Origin: Hymenobacter artigasi
Lineage (GTDB): Bacteria > Bacteroidota > Bacteroidia > Cytophagales > Hymenobacteraceae
Direction of reading: 5' to 3'
Assembly (NCBI RefSeq): GCF_012275535.1
Contig: NZ_JAAVTK010000008.1
Location: forward strand, 1 to 64,000
DNA length: 64,000 nt
Positions 24,197 to 32,643 of the stretch are shown here, piece after piece. The notes under the pieces were generated by a model. It saw only the letters and a list, made by a program, of their open reading frames with translations. It was not told where the DNA came from and ran no database searches. The stretch's first letter is position 1. Each line of letters starts with the position of its first letter. Position numbers and translations under genes: made by a program.

Positions 24197-27100
24197 ATGT
24201 CCCGCCAAGCTGTCCAACGCTACCAAAACGAAATTGCTCAACTCATTCAGTACGGGGGCAGCTCCAAGGAAACCGCCATTCGGGGAGCATTTCAAAGCTT
24301 GCTCAATGAGTATTGCCGCCAGAAAGACTTCCTGCTCGTGCCGGAGTTGGATTATCTCACTCCCAAAGGCAAGCGCGTAGCTCCCGATGGTACTGTCAAA
24401 GATGCCCTGCGCCTGAGTTGGGGGTACTGGGAGGCAAAGGATACGGACGACGACCTAGACGAGGAAATCCAGAAGAAATTCGCTAAAGGTTACCCTCAGG
24501 ATAATATTCTGTTTGAAGACTCGCGCACGCTGGTGCTCATTCAGGCGGGCAGCGAGGCCGGCCGCGTGCTGCTCGACGACGACGCTGCCACTGACCGGCT
24601 GCTCCTACAGTTTCTTAATTACGAGCGGCCTGAAGTTCGCACCTTCCGGCGTGCCATCGAGCATTTTCGACAGGAGTTGCCCGGTGTAGTCGACAGTCTG
24701 CGTAAGGTGATTGAGAAGGCCGAAAAAACCAACGTCAAATTCAAGAGTAAACTCGCCGATTTCGTGGTGCTGGGCCAGAACAGTATCAACCCCGAATTCG
24801 GGGCCAGCGAGGCGCGTGAGATGATGATTCAGCACATTCTCACTGAAGACATCTTTAACCGGGTGTTCGATGAGACGCAGTTTCACCGTGAAAACAACAT
24901 TGCCCACGAGTTGGAGCAGGTCATCAATACCTTCTTCACCGGCCCCACCAGGCGCGATACCCTGGAGCGCATCCGCCCCTTCTTCGACGTGATAAACGCC
25001 CAGGCCTCGGGCATTGCCAGCCACAAGGAGAAGCAGAAATTTCTGAAGGTGGTGTACGAGAATTTTTATAAGGCCTACAACCCCAAGGGGGCCGACCGCC
25101 TCGGCATCGTGTACACGCCCAACGAGGTGGTGCGCTTCATGATTGAAAGCACCGATTACCTCACGTATGAGCACTTCGGCAAAACGCTCGGCGACAAGGG
25201 TGTCGAAATTCTTGACCCCGCCACCGGCACCGGCACATTCATCACCGAGCTGCTGGAATACCTGCCCAAGAAAAATTTGGCCCATAAATACCAGCATGAG
25301 CTCTACGCCAACGAGGTAGCCATTCTGCCTTATTATATCGCCAACCTCAACATCGAATACACCTACAAGCAGAAGATGGGCGACTACGCAGAGTTTCATA
25401 ACATCTGCTTCGTGGATACACTCGACAACGTGGGCTTTCAGAAAACCCGGCGCGGGCAACTCGGCCTGAGCTTCGGTCTAGGCCTCGAAAATGCCCAGCG
25501 CATTAAGCGCCAGAACGAACGCGAAATCTCCGTCATAATCGGCAACCCGCCCTACAACGCCAACCAGAAAAGTGAGAACGATAACAACAAGAATCGTAAG
25601 TACCCTGACGTAGACAAGCGAGTAAAGGAAACTTATATAAACCGGAGCAAGGCTCAAAAAACTAAGCTTTACGACCCTTACGTCCGATTTATCCGATGGG
25701 CGTCCGACCGATTGGATGACAAAGGTGTATTGGCATTTATCACTAATAGCAGCTTTATTCATAAAGGAATCTTCGACGGCTTCCGCAAATCGGTTGGTGA
25801 CGAATTTTCGGACATCTATCTTGTTGACCTTGGGGGTGATGTGCGCTCTAACCCCAAACTCTCAGGTACCAAGCACAACGTGTTTGGCATCCAAGCTGGC
25901 GTGGCTATGGCTTTTTTCATCAAACAGCCTAAAAAGAAAAATCAGCTTGCCAAAATCTACTACGCCGGCCGCCCCGCTTTAGAAACAGCCGTCGATAAAC
26001 TCACCTTCCTGCACGAAACTAAATTCAGAGCAGTCGATTTCGACCGCATTAAGCCCGATACAAAGGGCAACTGGCTGGGGCTAACAAATAACGATTGGGA
26101 AAGTCTGGTGCCGCTGATTGATAAGGAAACGAAAGGCGCTAAAAGTATTGCGGGAGAGCGGGCTTTGTTTCGGCGCTATGCAACTGGTATGAGCACCAAC
26201 CGCGATGAATGGGTAATTGGTATGACAGCTGAGGCTGTTTCGGCCAAGATGCAATACTTTTCAAAAGTATTTGCAAAGCAGGAACCAAGTAAGGAATTCG
26301 ACCTTTCAGTCAAATGGTCGAGAAACTTGAAAGTAAAATTTAAAAAGGGCGAAAGAGAAAGTTTTGATGCAAGTCGCGTAAAGAGCTTCAACTATCGGCC
26401 TTTCAATACGCACCAGTTATATCACTCTTCTCTTTTTATAGATGAAGCTGGGTTATTCGGTAAAAGCTTTGGAGAATCACATATACTGAATATTAGCGGT
26501 GCAGGCAGTAGTAAACCATTCCAAGCATTAGCTACTGATAGACTCACTAGTTTGGACTTTCTTGAAAAAACCCAGTGCATTCCTCTTTACTCTTACAATA
26601 AAAATGGCGACAAGCAACCCAACATCACTGCCTGGGGCTTGGCCCAATTCCGCACACACTACGGCGACATCAGCATCAGCGGGGAACAAATTTTTCACTA
26701 TGCTTACGCCGTGCTGCATGACCCGCACTACCGCGCCGCCTACGCCCAGAATCTGAAGCAGGACTTTCCGCGTTTGCCCTTCTACCCCGATTTCGCCGCT
26801 TGGGCCACGGCGGGGCGTCAGTTGCTGGCGTTGCATCTCAACTATGAAACTGCAGCTCCATACCCCCTGACCACCGTGGCGCTGGCACCCAAAGGTCACA
26901 TAAAGCCCCGACTCAAAGCTAACCCCGCCGAAGGCAGCATTTTGCTCACCGATGCCGATGCCCTCACCGGTATCCCCGAAGCCGCCTGGCGGTACCGCCT
27001 CGGCAACCGCTCGGCCCTGGATTGGGTGCTTGAACAGTATAAGGAGCGAACCCCCAAAGACCCCACTATCCGTGCCCACTTCGATGCCTACCGCTTCGCA

Positions 27101-27214
27101 GACCTCACCACCCAGTTTACCGACCTGCTGGCCCGTGTCTGCACCGTCAGTGTTGAAACCATGCGGATTGTGGACGAGCTGGCGGCGCAGTCGCCCCTGC
27201 GTGCGGAAGCATAA
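24197..27214 (+). CDS. Single-chain restriction-modification enzyme (type IIG / ISP-like)
   Basis: 1005 residues. The N-terminus holds a PD-(D/E)xK-like nuclease (about 40-85: A-P-D-G-T-V, then Y-W-E-A-K-D). A helical linker follows, then a gamma-class N6-adenine methyltransferase with motif I D-P-A-T-G-T-G-T-F at about 347-355 and N-P-P-Y at about 451-454. The C-terminal 400 residues act as the target-recognition part and resemble type ISP specificity domains. No SF2 helicase motifs are present, so this is not a full type ISP enzyme. It would cut foreign DNA and modify its own. It opens cargo block 1 and is followed by a separate promoter region. Confidence 0.85.
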   Translation: MSRQAVQRYQNEIAQLIQYGGSSKETAIRGAFQSLLNEYCRQKDFLLVPELDYLTPKGKRVAPDGTVKDALRLSWGYWEAKDTDDDLDEEIQKKFAKGYPQDNILFEDSRTLVLIQAGSEAGRVLLDDDAATDRLLLQFLNYERPEVRTFRRAIEHFRQELPGVVDSLRKVIEKAEKTNVKFKSKLADFVVLGQNSINPEFGASEAREMMIQHILTEDIFNRVFDETQFHRENNIAHELEQVINTFFTGPTRRDTLERIRPFFDVINAQASGIASHKEKQKFLKVVYENFYKAYNPKGADRLGIVYTPNEVVRFMIESTDYLTYEHFGKTLGDKGVEILDPATGTGTFITELLEYLPKKNLAHKYQHELYANEVAILPYYIANLNIEYTYKQKMGDYAEFHNICFVDTLDNVGFQKTRRGQLGLSFGLGLENAQRIKRQNEREISVIIGNPPYNANQKSENDNNKNRKYPDVDKRVKETYINRSKAQKTKLYDPYVRFIRWASDRLDDKGVLAFITNSSFIHKGIFDGFRKSVGDEFSDIYLVDLGGDVRSNPKLSGTKHNVFGIQAGVAMAFFIKQPKKKNQLAKIYYAGRPALETAVDKLTFLHETKFRAVDFDRIKPDTKGNWLGLTNNDWESLVPLIDKETKGAKSIAGERALFRRYATGMSTNRDEWVIGMTAEAVSAKMQYFSKVFAKQEPSKEFDLSVKWSRNLKVKFKKGERESFDASRVKSFNYRPFNTHQLYHSSLFIDEAGLFGKSFGESHILNISGAGSSKPFQALATDRLTSLDFLEKTQCIPLYSYNKNGDKQPNITAWGLAQFRTHYGDISISGEQIFHYAYAVLHDPHYRAAYAQNLKQDFPRLPFYPDFAAWATAGRQLLALHLNYETAAPYPLTTVALAPKGHIKPRLKANPAEGSILLTDADALTGIPEAAWRYRLGNRSALDWVLEQYKERTPKDPTIRAHFDAYRFADLTTQFTDLLARVCTVSVETMRIVDELAAQSPLRAEA

Positions 27215-27305
27215 TCCACCAGTCTCCAACCGGTACGAGTGGCCGGAACGCGGCTGGCTACATATGTGGCATTTGCGGGGGGCGGTATTCGGGTAAAATT
27301 CACCG

Positions 27306-27389
27306 TTGTGCGCAGAATAGTGGTTGACGTATATTTGCACCTCGCCGCAGGCTGGCTATAGGCCGCTCGAAGTATTTGCTCTACATTTG
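27306..27389 (+). promoter_or_regulatory. Promoter region for the TIGR04255 cassette
   Basis: Two Bacteroidota -7 boxes lie in the 304-bp gap: TATATTTG at 27330-27337 (with TTG at 27306 as -33) and TACATTTG at 27382-27389. The start codon is at 27519, leaving a leader of more than 120 bases. The rest of the gap has no gene. Confidence 0.5.
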
Positions 27390-27518
27390 CGAATAATTGC
27401 CGCAACGTTTGTTGATATGTGCGGTTCTTTTTACGTAACTGCAACGAGCGAAAGTGAGTTAAGCAGTTCGTTGTATTCGGTTTTTCGCTCTTAATCCTTT
27501 CGCCCCGCTCCGGCTTCT

Positions 27519-28259
27519 ATGGAATTTCAGAACCACTTCTTGCGTGAAGCCTTGTGTGCCTTTCGCTATGAGGTCGACTCGGCACATTCTGAACCGCCCG
27601 TAGAATATTTTCACCGTTTCTACACAACCCTGAAGCAGGATGGTTTTACTTCCCAAGGACAGCAACCGTTCGAATTAACAATTCGAGTTGACACCAGCGG
27701 CGACCCCGACTCCATAAAACACGAGCTTAGCAAAGGCCATCCATCGATGGTTTTGCGCAATGAAACGACTGGCTACGCCATCATAATCGGTGTTGGCGTG
27801 TTGTCCTTCAACTGCCTGAAACCCTATCCGGGTTGGGAGGTTTTCCTCTCGGAACTTGTTAACCACTACCTGCCCATCTACAAACAGTTAGCCATTAAGC
27901 AGGAGTTGCGCGCCGCGCAAATGGCCTACATCAATGAGTTTGACTTGGAGCCGGGTGAAGTTGCTCACGACTACCTTTCCCATCTACCTCAGCTCACCGA
28001 GCTAGCCGGGGCGCAAGATGCTGGTCACGCAGCGCAAAGCCATTTTCATTTTCCTCCAACCACCACCGTTACCTTACAAACCAGAGTCCTGGTCGGCCAA
28101 CCCGGGACCCTCACCCGCGTAGTATTGGAATGCAACGCCACTACCACGCCTGATTCTGATGACGCCGATGAGCTTGCGCTGGCCACCAAGGCCCACGCAG
28201 CTGCTCGCGCTGCATTTATGAGCGTCGCTTCGTCCAAGTTCAAATCAAGCATCGCCTAA
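27519..28259 (+). CDS. TIGR04255-like protein
   Basis: 246 residues. Features that recall TIGR04255 are an N-terminal strand region (P-F-E-L-T-I-R-V-D), a V-L-S-F-N-C-L-K-P-Y-P-G-W-E-V-F centre, a helix ending in I-N-E-F-D-L-E-P, and a C-terminal beta-rich half. TIGR04255 proteins occur sporadically, often with a small partner on mobile DNA, and their function is unknown. It is first of a three-gene unit (gaps of 4 and 34 bp) next to an R-M enzyme, which suggests defence or toxin-antitoxin roles. Confidence 0.65.
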   Translation: MEFQNHFLREALCAFRYEVDSAHSEPPVEYFHRFYTTLKQDGFTSQGQQPFELTIRVDTSGDPDSIKHELSKGHPSMVLRNETTGYAIIIGVGVLSFNCLKPYPGWEVFLSELVNHYLPIYKQLAIKQELRAAQMAYINEFDLEPGEVAHDYLSHLPQLTELAGAQDAGHAAQSHFHFPPTTTVTLQTRVLVGQPGTLTRVVLECNATTTPDSDDADELALATKAHAAARAAFMSVASSKFKSSIA

Positions 28260-28263
28260 TCCT

Positions 28264-28665
28264 ATGTTCTCTTCCCAAGCTCTCGACCTGCCCGTCACCC
28301 ACAACCCCATTACCAGCAGCTTATACAAAAGCCGCAGTGAGGAAATGGCAGTGGCTGGCCCCGGCCCCCAGTGGCTCGGTGACATGCTGCGTACTTTGCC
28401 CGCCGGCGGTTGCTACATCGACCTTGAGAAGTTGCCGGCGCTTTTCTTAACGCGTACGCCTTCGGCTCCGTGCGAAGCCTCCGTTGCTCATCAACCCGCC
28501 GAGCATTTTCAGCTCACGTCCGATAGCCCCGTCGTGGCGGGAGTTGCTGCAACCATGTTCCAGGGTTCGCGCCCCCTCGCGGGTATTGAGTATGATGTCC
28601 TTAGCGACCTGGTCGACGAATTGGCTTTGGCCCAGACTCATTCGCTTATTCCAGGCATGCGCTAA
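28264..28665 (+). CDS. Unknown protein, second gene of TIGR04255 cassette
   Basis: 133 residues from ATG 28264, 4 bp after the TIGR04255-like stop. It has a conserved-looking P-A-G-G-C-Y-I-D-L-E-K-L-P and a C-terminal D-V-L-S-D-L-V-D-E-L-A helix. No family recognised. Small acidic partners of TIGR04255 proteins are known to follow directly, so a complex with the first gene product is plausible. Confidence 0.65.
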   Translation: MFSSQALDLPVTHNPITSSLYKSRSEEMAVAGPGPQWLGDMLRTLPAGGCYIDLEKLPALFLTRTPSAPCEASVAHQPAEHFQLTSDSPVVAGVAATMFQGSRPLAGIEYDVLSDLVDELALAQTHSLIPGMR

Positions 28666-28699
28666 GCGCATCCCAGCACGAACTAGGCACCCAGAGCGC

Positions 28700-29377
28700 A
28701 TGGCATTTGACGTAACGGAAGTAGCGCGGCTTTTCCCGGCGTTCCTATCCGACACGGAAAAAGACCGCATCACCCAAGGGTTAAGCCAGTTTGGCGAGTC
28801 GGTAGCAACGACTCCCAAGCTGTACAATGATTTCTTCGCGACGGGCGTATCTGATTACTTGTTGCAGGGCGACCTGTTGCCGTCGATTCGTCTGCCCGTC
28901 TGGCAATCCGGGCCAGCTATATTCACCAAGGGCTACACCAACGCCTTGCTCATCGCCAATACCTGCGACGTGGACGTAGTTGGCAACCCACGCAACGTGC
29001 CCAAAGAAGTTGGTTTCGTTCCGTTGGTGCCACTGGCGGATTTTACCGCTGCCCTCACGCGTAAGTTTCAAACGCAAGCGCTGAAACCTGCTACGATTAA
29101 GACGAAGCTGCAGAACATTGAAAAAGAGTTGCGGGGCCAACTGCTCACCAACGTCTTTTATCTGCCCGCAAGTCCCGGCGGCTTGCCCGAGTGCGTGGCC
29201 TTGCTCGACCGACCATTTTGGTTTCCCTCGTCTGAGTTGGTTGCCGTTGGTCCAGAATTGCTTAAGAATCGTCTGGCTACCCTCAGCCAGTGGGGCTACT
29301 ATCTTTTCATTCTCAAGCTCTCATATCACCTTTGCCGCCTGCCTGAAGAACGGGACCGCAATTCAGAACAGGCATAA
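28700..29377 (+). CDS. Unknown protein, third gene of TIGR04255 cassette
   Basis: 225 residues from ATG 28700, chosen because upstream codons overlap the previous gene in a frame that makes no sense. The chain is alpha/beta with T-K-G-Y-T-N-A-L-L-I-A-N-T-C-D-V-D, then F-V-P-L-V-P-L-A-D-F, and P-F-W-F-P near the end. The NTCDV pattern in a sulphide-rich loop could bind metal or be catalytic. No family recognised. A strong GC hairpin follows the stop. Confidence 0.65.
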   Translation: MAFDVTEVARLFPAFLSDTEKDRITQGLSQFGESVATTPKLYNDFFATGVSDYLLQGDLLPSIRLPVWQSGPAIFTKGYTNALLIANTCDVDVVGNPRNVPKEVGFVPLVPLADFTAALTRKFQTQALKPATIKTKLQNIEKELRGQLLTNVFYLPASPGGLPECVALLDRPFWFPSSELVAVGPELLKNRLATLSQWGYYLFILKLSYHLCRLPEERDRNSEQA

Positions 29378-29384
29378 ACCTAAT

Positions 29385-29425
29385 GGGGCCAGCCAGTCGA
29401 GCATCATGCCCGGCCAGCTGGCCCC
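29385..29425. terminator. GC-rich hairpin between convergent genes
   Basis: Arms GGGGCCAGC (29385-29393) and GCTGGCCCC (29417-29425), followed by GTTGTTTG. It lies right after the third cassette gene and before the leftward lysis genes, so it can end transcription from both sides. Confidence 0.65.
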
Positions 29426-29454
29426 GTTGTTTGTGCCAGTAGTACAGCAGCCAG

Positions 29455-29541
29455 CTACTTGCCGGCTTGGTCGCGCTTCTTATCCACGAGCTGCAGAACC
29501 ACGCTAACCGCCGCGTGAACGAGTATTTGCCAGAGCTTCAT
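29455..29541 (-). CDS. Possible 28-residue peptide after the endolysin gene
   Basis: An ATG at 29541 opens 28 codons ending in TAG. The peptide starts Met-Lys-Leu-Trp, has a hydrophobic core of about 14 residues (V-H-A-A-V-S-V-V-L-Q-L-V) and a basic tail Lys-Lys-Arg-Asp. It lies 44 bp beyond the endolysin stop on the same strand with an A-rich lead. It may be a small membrane peptide of the lysis module. Coding status is uncertain. Confidence 0.35.
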   Translation of the reverse strand: MKLWQILVHAAVSVVLQLVDKKRDQAGK

Positions 29542-29584
29542 CAGTAAAATGGGTTAAAAGGTGAAAGAAAAAAGGCTTGCGGTG

Positions 29585-30067
29585 TCAGCCCAAGACCTCG
29601 AAATGCGGCCGGTCCTTGAACCCCGGCCAGTCGCCGCCCCAATGCACCCGCGCATCGGCCGCCTTCATCAGCCGGGCAAACTTGGAGAGTAGCAGCGCCG
29701 ACCACGATACCGACCCGTCGGCCAGCAGAAAGGCCACGTCCAGCGCCGGCGTGGGCACCTTGTTGTGGTTGGATTCGCCCCCCCGCTTGTAGGTCACCAC
29801 CGGCCCCGGCTTGCTGCGCCCTTGCTCATATAGCTCATCCTGACGCTCCGGACTCCGGTAGCACTCCGTAATGATGGGCAGCCCAACCAGCCGCAGCACC
29901 GGGTCACCCATCCACCGACGCAGCGCATCCGAATAAGCCGCCGCCAGACTCGGCACCGCTTGGTGCAACCGGGCGGCCTGGCGTTGCAGCTGCGCGGGCG
30001 TCAGCACCGGCACCCACCGCCGCGGCTGTAGCGCGGCCCCAGCGGATGCGGGCTTACTCGGCGACAT
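29585..30067 (-). CDS. M15-family endolysin (L-Ala-D-Glu / D-Ala-D-Ala peptidase type)
   Basis: About 160 residues from ATG 30067, or 163 from 30076. The peptidase M15 signature is seen: E-C-Y-R-S-P-E-R-Q-D-E-L-Y-E-Q-G-R near the front, S-N-H-N-K-V-P-T-P-A-L-D-V-A-F as the first Zn site, and a terminal R-P-H-F-E-V with the last His ligand. There is no signal peptide, so export would need the holin. It cuts peptidoglycan cross-bridges to lyse the host. The start overlaps the upstream membrane-protein gene. Confidence 0.88.
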   Translation of the reverse strand: MSPSKPASAGAALQPRRWVPVLTPAQLQRQAARLHQAVPSLAAAYSDALRRWMGDPVLRLVGLPIITECYRSPERQDELYEQGRSKPGPVVTYKRGGESNHNKVPTPALDVAFLLADGSVSWSALLLSKFARLMKAADARVHWGGDWPGFKDRPHFEVLG

Positions 30068-30353
30068 GGCCAGCATCAGTAGGGGAGGCCTCGGCAGCAG
30101 CAGCCGACGACACCGGCGGTCCCACAACTGCCCCCACCGCCGGCAGCTTCACCACCGTTTCCGGCTTCTGGAACATCTTGCGCACGGTCGCATAAATCGT
30201 CACGATGCCCACCACCACCTGAATCACGACGTGCACGAAGGTTTCAATCTCGGTAGCAGTCGGCGGGGTGAAGGCCGAGGTACCGATTTCCCAGACTGCG
30301 CCGGTACTGATTATCTGGCCAATGTGACCAAGTTTTGAGCTGCTGAATAACAT
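30054..30353 (-). CDS. Holin-like small membrane protein
   Basis: 99 residues. A single strong membrane segment (about 40-60, V-H-V-V-I-Q-V-V-V-G-I-V-T-I-Y-A) is followed by a basic stretch (Arg-Lys-Met-Phe-Gln-Lys) and an Ala-rich tail. Size, topology and overlap with an endolysin gene fit a phage holin, which would let the endolysin cross the membrane. No specific holin family was recognised. Confidence 0.7.
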   Translation of the reverse strand: MLFSSSKLGHIGQIISTGAVWEIGTSAFTPPTATEIETFVHVVIQVVVGIVTIYATVRKMFQKPETVVKLPAVGAVVGPPVSSAAAAEASPTDAGHVAE

Positions 30354-30391
30354 GGCTTGCTAAAGGTTAAAGGATGAACTGCGCTTTGATA

Positions 30392-30411
30392 CAAATTTAC
30401 GCTAAAGCGCA
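30392..30411 (-). promoter_or_regulatory. Lysis promoter with second repressor-operator copy
   Basis: Read leftward, TGCGCTTTAGCG (30411 to 30400) is followed at once by TAAATTTG (30399 to 30392), a Bacteroidota -7 box. TGCGCTTTAG(T/C)G is shared with the early promoter at 20273-20284, where it also precedes a -7 box. A flanking GCGCTTT at 30381-30387 makes an inverted pair. The start codon of the holin gene is 39 bp away. Confidence 0.6.
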
Positions 30412-30429
30412 CATTATGGCCATGATTTT

Positions 30430-31560
30430 ATCTGCATCCAGAATATAGGATTATTTTGAGCGCATCCCCTCCGCTCCCGCTGGTCGCTCCGGGGGGCAGG
30501 CTGTCCAGGGGTGCGCTTCGCTTCCGTGCTGCGCACCGCTCCCTTTGGTCGCGCCCTTCCCATCCTTTGCGCATTTCAGCAGCTACTCAGTGCCTCTCCG
30601 GCAACAGCCCGGCAGCGGGTCAGGCCACACCCCAAAAGGTGCCGCCAGCCCCTACCGATGCCCACCGCCCGCGCCGGCCGCGGCTTCGCATCGGGGCTAC
30701 GGAGCCCTCCGTTCACTCCCTCTCTCCCGTTGGTCGTTCCCTCGCTCACTATGGGCCCTCCGCCCCGACGCTTCGCCCCGTCCCGCGCTCTACCCACCCG
30801 CCTACTCCCGATTCAGGGAAGCTGCAGTACCACCGCCTACGGGCCGGCCCGCTTCCCGTTAGTCAGCCAGCCACCCCTACCGATACCCACCACCCCGGCC
30901 CACCTCCCCATGGTCGGCCAGCCTCTCCCCACCCGCCACCAGTCACCAGGAAGCCACAGAAGCACCGTCAGCGGGGCCGCACGCTTCCCGTTGGTCAGCC
31001 AGCCGCCCCTACCGCAAACCTCCGCTCCGGCCCACCTCATTCCGGGCCGAGCGGCCGGACTGCGCTCCGTACCTCCGCTTGCCGGCAGCCCGTCCCTCCA
31101 TTCGCCCGGCCTCTTTCCACCCGGTCCCAAATACCAGCAGCACAAGCGGCAGTAGCAGCAAGCGGCGTTGTCGTTCCCCGGCTGAACCACTCACGTTGGT
31201 CGGGTTCAGCCTTCCAACCCACCAACCCAAAGCCCACTGGAGCAACGTCAGATTCGGCAGAAATAAAGCCAGGGCGCGGCCGGCAGCTGCGCAGGCTCCC
31301 AAAGCGGCAGCAGCGGCCCCTGGCTGAATTAGGAGCCCTGCGGGCAGGCATCCAGCGGGGAGTCCCCCGCACCCCCGGAATATGCTCTGTTTCACTCTGC
31401 ATTGCCTCGGGCTCCGCAGCCGGAAAACGGCCGCTACGCCCTCATAAGGTGCCCTTCGGGCGTATGGTGCGGCTACGCGCGCACCGGGGGCCTCACGGCC
31501 GGCCCCCGCACCCCCTGGCCAGGGGCATCTAGTGGTTTGTTGGGTCGGGCATCGCGGCCA
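30430..31560. other. GC-rich repeat-bearing region with no credible gene
   Basis: About 1.1 kb with several long open frames on both strands, all Pro/Arg/Ser-rich and without ribosome sites or family features. Direct repeats of about 32 bp, built on CTTCCCGTT(A/G)GTCAGCCAGCC, occur at about 30847-30880 and 30985-31016. Further TCCC(G/T)TTGGTCG variants occur near 30475, 30540 and 30725. CCCTACCGAT is repeated in the first half. It may be a structured non-coding RNA, a packaging or transfer site, or plain filler. Confidence 0.5.
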
Positions 31561-31584
31561 CCGCCGGCCCTGGTGGGGCAGGCC

Positions 31585-31992
31585 TCACAGCCCCAGGCCA
31601 CCCGGTACCGGCACCGTGCCAGGGGCCGGCGCACCTAGCCATTCCACCCGCTTGCCCGTCCTGGCGGCTTTGCGGGCGGCGTCCAGGGTGCCCCGGCTTT
31701 GCCCGTCCCACACCACGAGCACCACATCAGCCGCCGCCACTATGGCCGCATTGCGCACCAGCGGCGCGGCCTGGCCGTGGGCGCGGTAGTCGGGCAGCAG
31801 TTCCAGCAGCCCCACGCCCGCACCCCCGGCCCACCGGGCCGCCATGCGGTCCACGCCCGCCGCCCCGCCGCTCACCACCTGGCCCAGCGCACCGGCGGCC
31901 AGTAGGGCATCAAGCCGGGCCAACAGCGCCGGGCAGGTTGTCACGCCCCGGCTGCCCACCACGGCCACCACCCATTTTTGCACATTTTCCAT
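31585..31992 (-). CDS. SLOG-superfamily (YspA/DprA-like) nucleotide-binding protein
   Basis: About 135 residues from ATG 31992; an ATG at 32013 is possible. The Rossmann-like SLOG pattern is clear: V-A-V-V-G-S-R at the front, V-V-S-G-G-A-A-G-V-D as the glycine loop, then A-D-V-V-L-V-V-W-D-G-x-S-R-G-T. DUF2493/YspA proteins of this clan bind nucleotide-derived ligands and are frequent in phages and defence loci. It is divergent from the next rightward operon across an AT-rich promoter region. Confidence 0.82.
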   Translation of the reverse strand: MENVQKWVVAVVGSRGVTTCPALLARLDALLAAGALGQVVSGGAAGVDRMAARWAGGAGVGLLELLPDYRAHGQAAPLVRNAAIVAAADVVLVVWDGQSRGTLDAARKAARTGKRVEWLGAPAPGTVPVPGGLGL

Positions 31993-32080
31993 ACCCAAAG
32001 ATACGGCTTTCATCTGTATTTTATTCTACAATATAGTAAATTTTATTGTATAATAGCGTATCTAATCCGACTATTTTCCG

Positions 32081-32088
32081 TATATTTG
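32081..32088 (+). promoter_or_regulatory. Rightward promoter -7 box
   Basis: TATATTTG fits TAnnTTTG in the only strongly AT-rich stretch (about 32015-32095) between divergent genes. It is 100 bp before the start at 32188 and should drive the 32.2-35.5 kb gene set. Confidence 0.55.
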
Positions 32089-32187
32089 TATAGTAGCGCA
32101 AGAGAGGCTTGCGCGCCACGCGCCAGCGGCGCAGGTTGGGCCCAGCCAGCACCGCACGCGCATACCACCACCTAATTCTTACAGGTC

Positions 32188-32643
32188 ATGTTTACCCATT
32201 TCCAATTCGCAGAGCTGGCCGCCGCCGCCTGGTGTGGTCCCGCACTTCATTCCGGCGTTCACGTCAGCATCACCGGCAGCGTTGCCCATACCCAATACGG
32301 AGTCCACTATTTCGTCGCGCAGGCCGGCACCGAGCACGGTTGGGTTTCGCACTTCTCCTGCGGCCACTTGTGCCCCTTCGCAGCCATTGCTGCCGCCGTT
32401 GCGCACTATGCGCAGGCCGCCAAAGAGCAGGCCGCCGGGGTCGTCATGCTGGCCGAGGCCGCCGAGGGCCACGCCGCCCGCGTGTTGTCGGCGGCCGAGC
32501 AGGCACTTAGCGGCGCACCGCTGGCCCTTGCCGAGCAGGCCCCCGAGATAGTTTGCGTCGTCTGCCAGGAGGGGCGCGACGCGCTAGGCCAGTGCGGGTG
32601 CTGCTACGTTCACGCTCCCCAGCTGGTCAGCCATGCTGCTTAG
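32188..32643 (+). CDS. Small protein with C-terminal Cys cluster
   Basis: 151 residues. Ala-rich helices in the middle lead to C-V-V-C, then C-G-C-C-Y-V-H-A-P near residues 130-145, which could form a zinc site together with nearby His. An earlier C-G-H-L-C pair at about 58-62 may add ligands. Family not recognised. It is first in a rightward set of small genes and overlaps the next start by 11 bp. Confidence 0.6.
   Translation: MFTHFQFAELAAAAWCGPALHSGVHVSITGSVAHTQYGVHYFVAQAGTEHGWVSHFSCGHLCPFAAIAAAVAHYAQAAKEQAAGVVMLAEAAEGHAARVLSAAEQALSGAPLALAEQAPEIVCVVCQEGRDALGQCGCCYVHAPQLVSHAA

Noticed and set aside
30456..31532. A 358-codon frame and its overlaps as genes
   Set aside because: Pro/Arg/Ser-rich composition, repeats, no ribosome site and no domain; both strands look alike.
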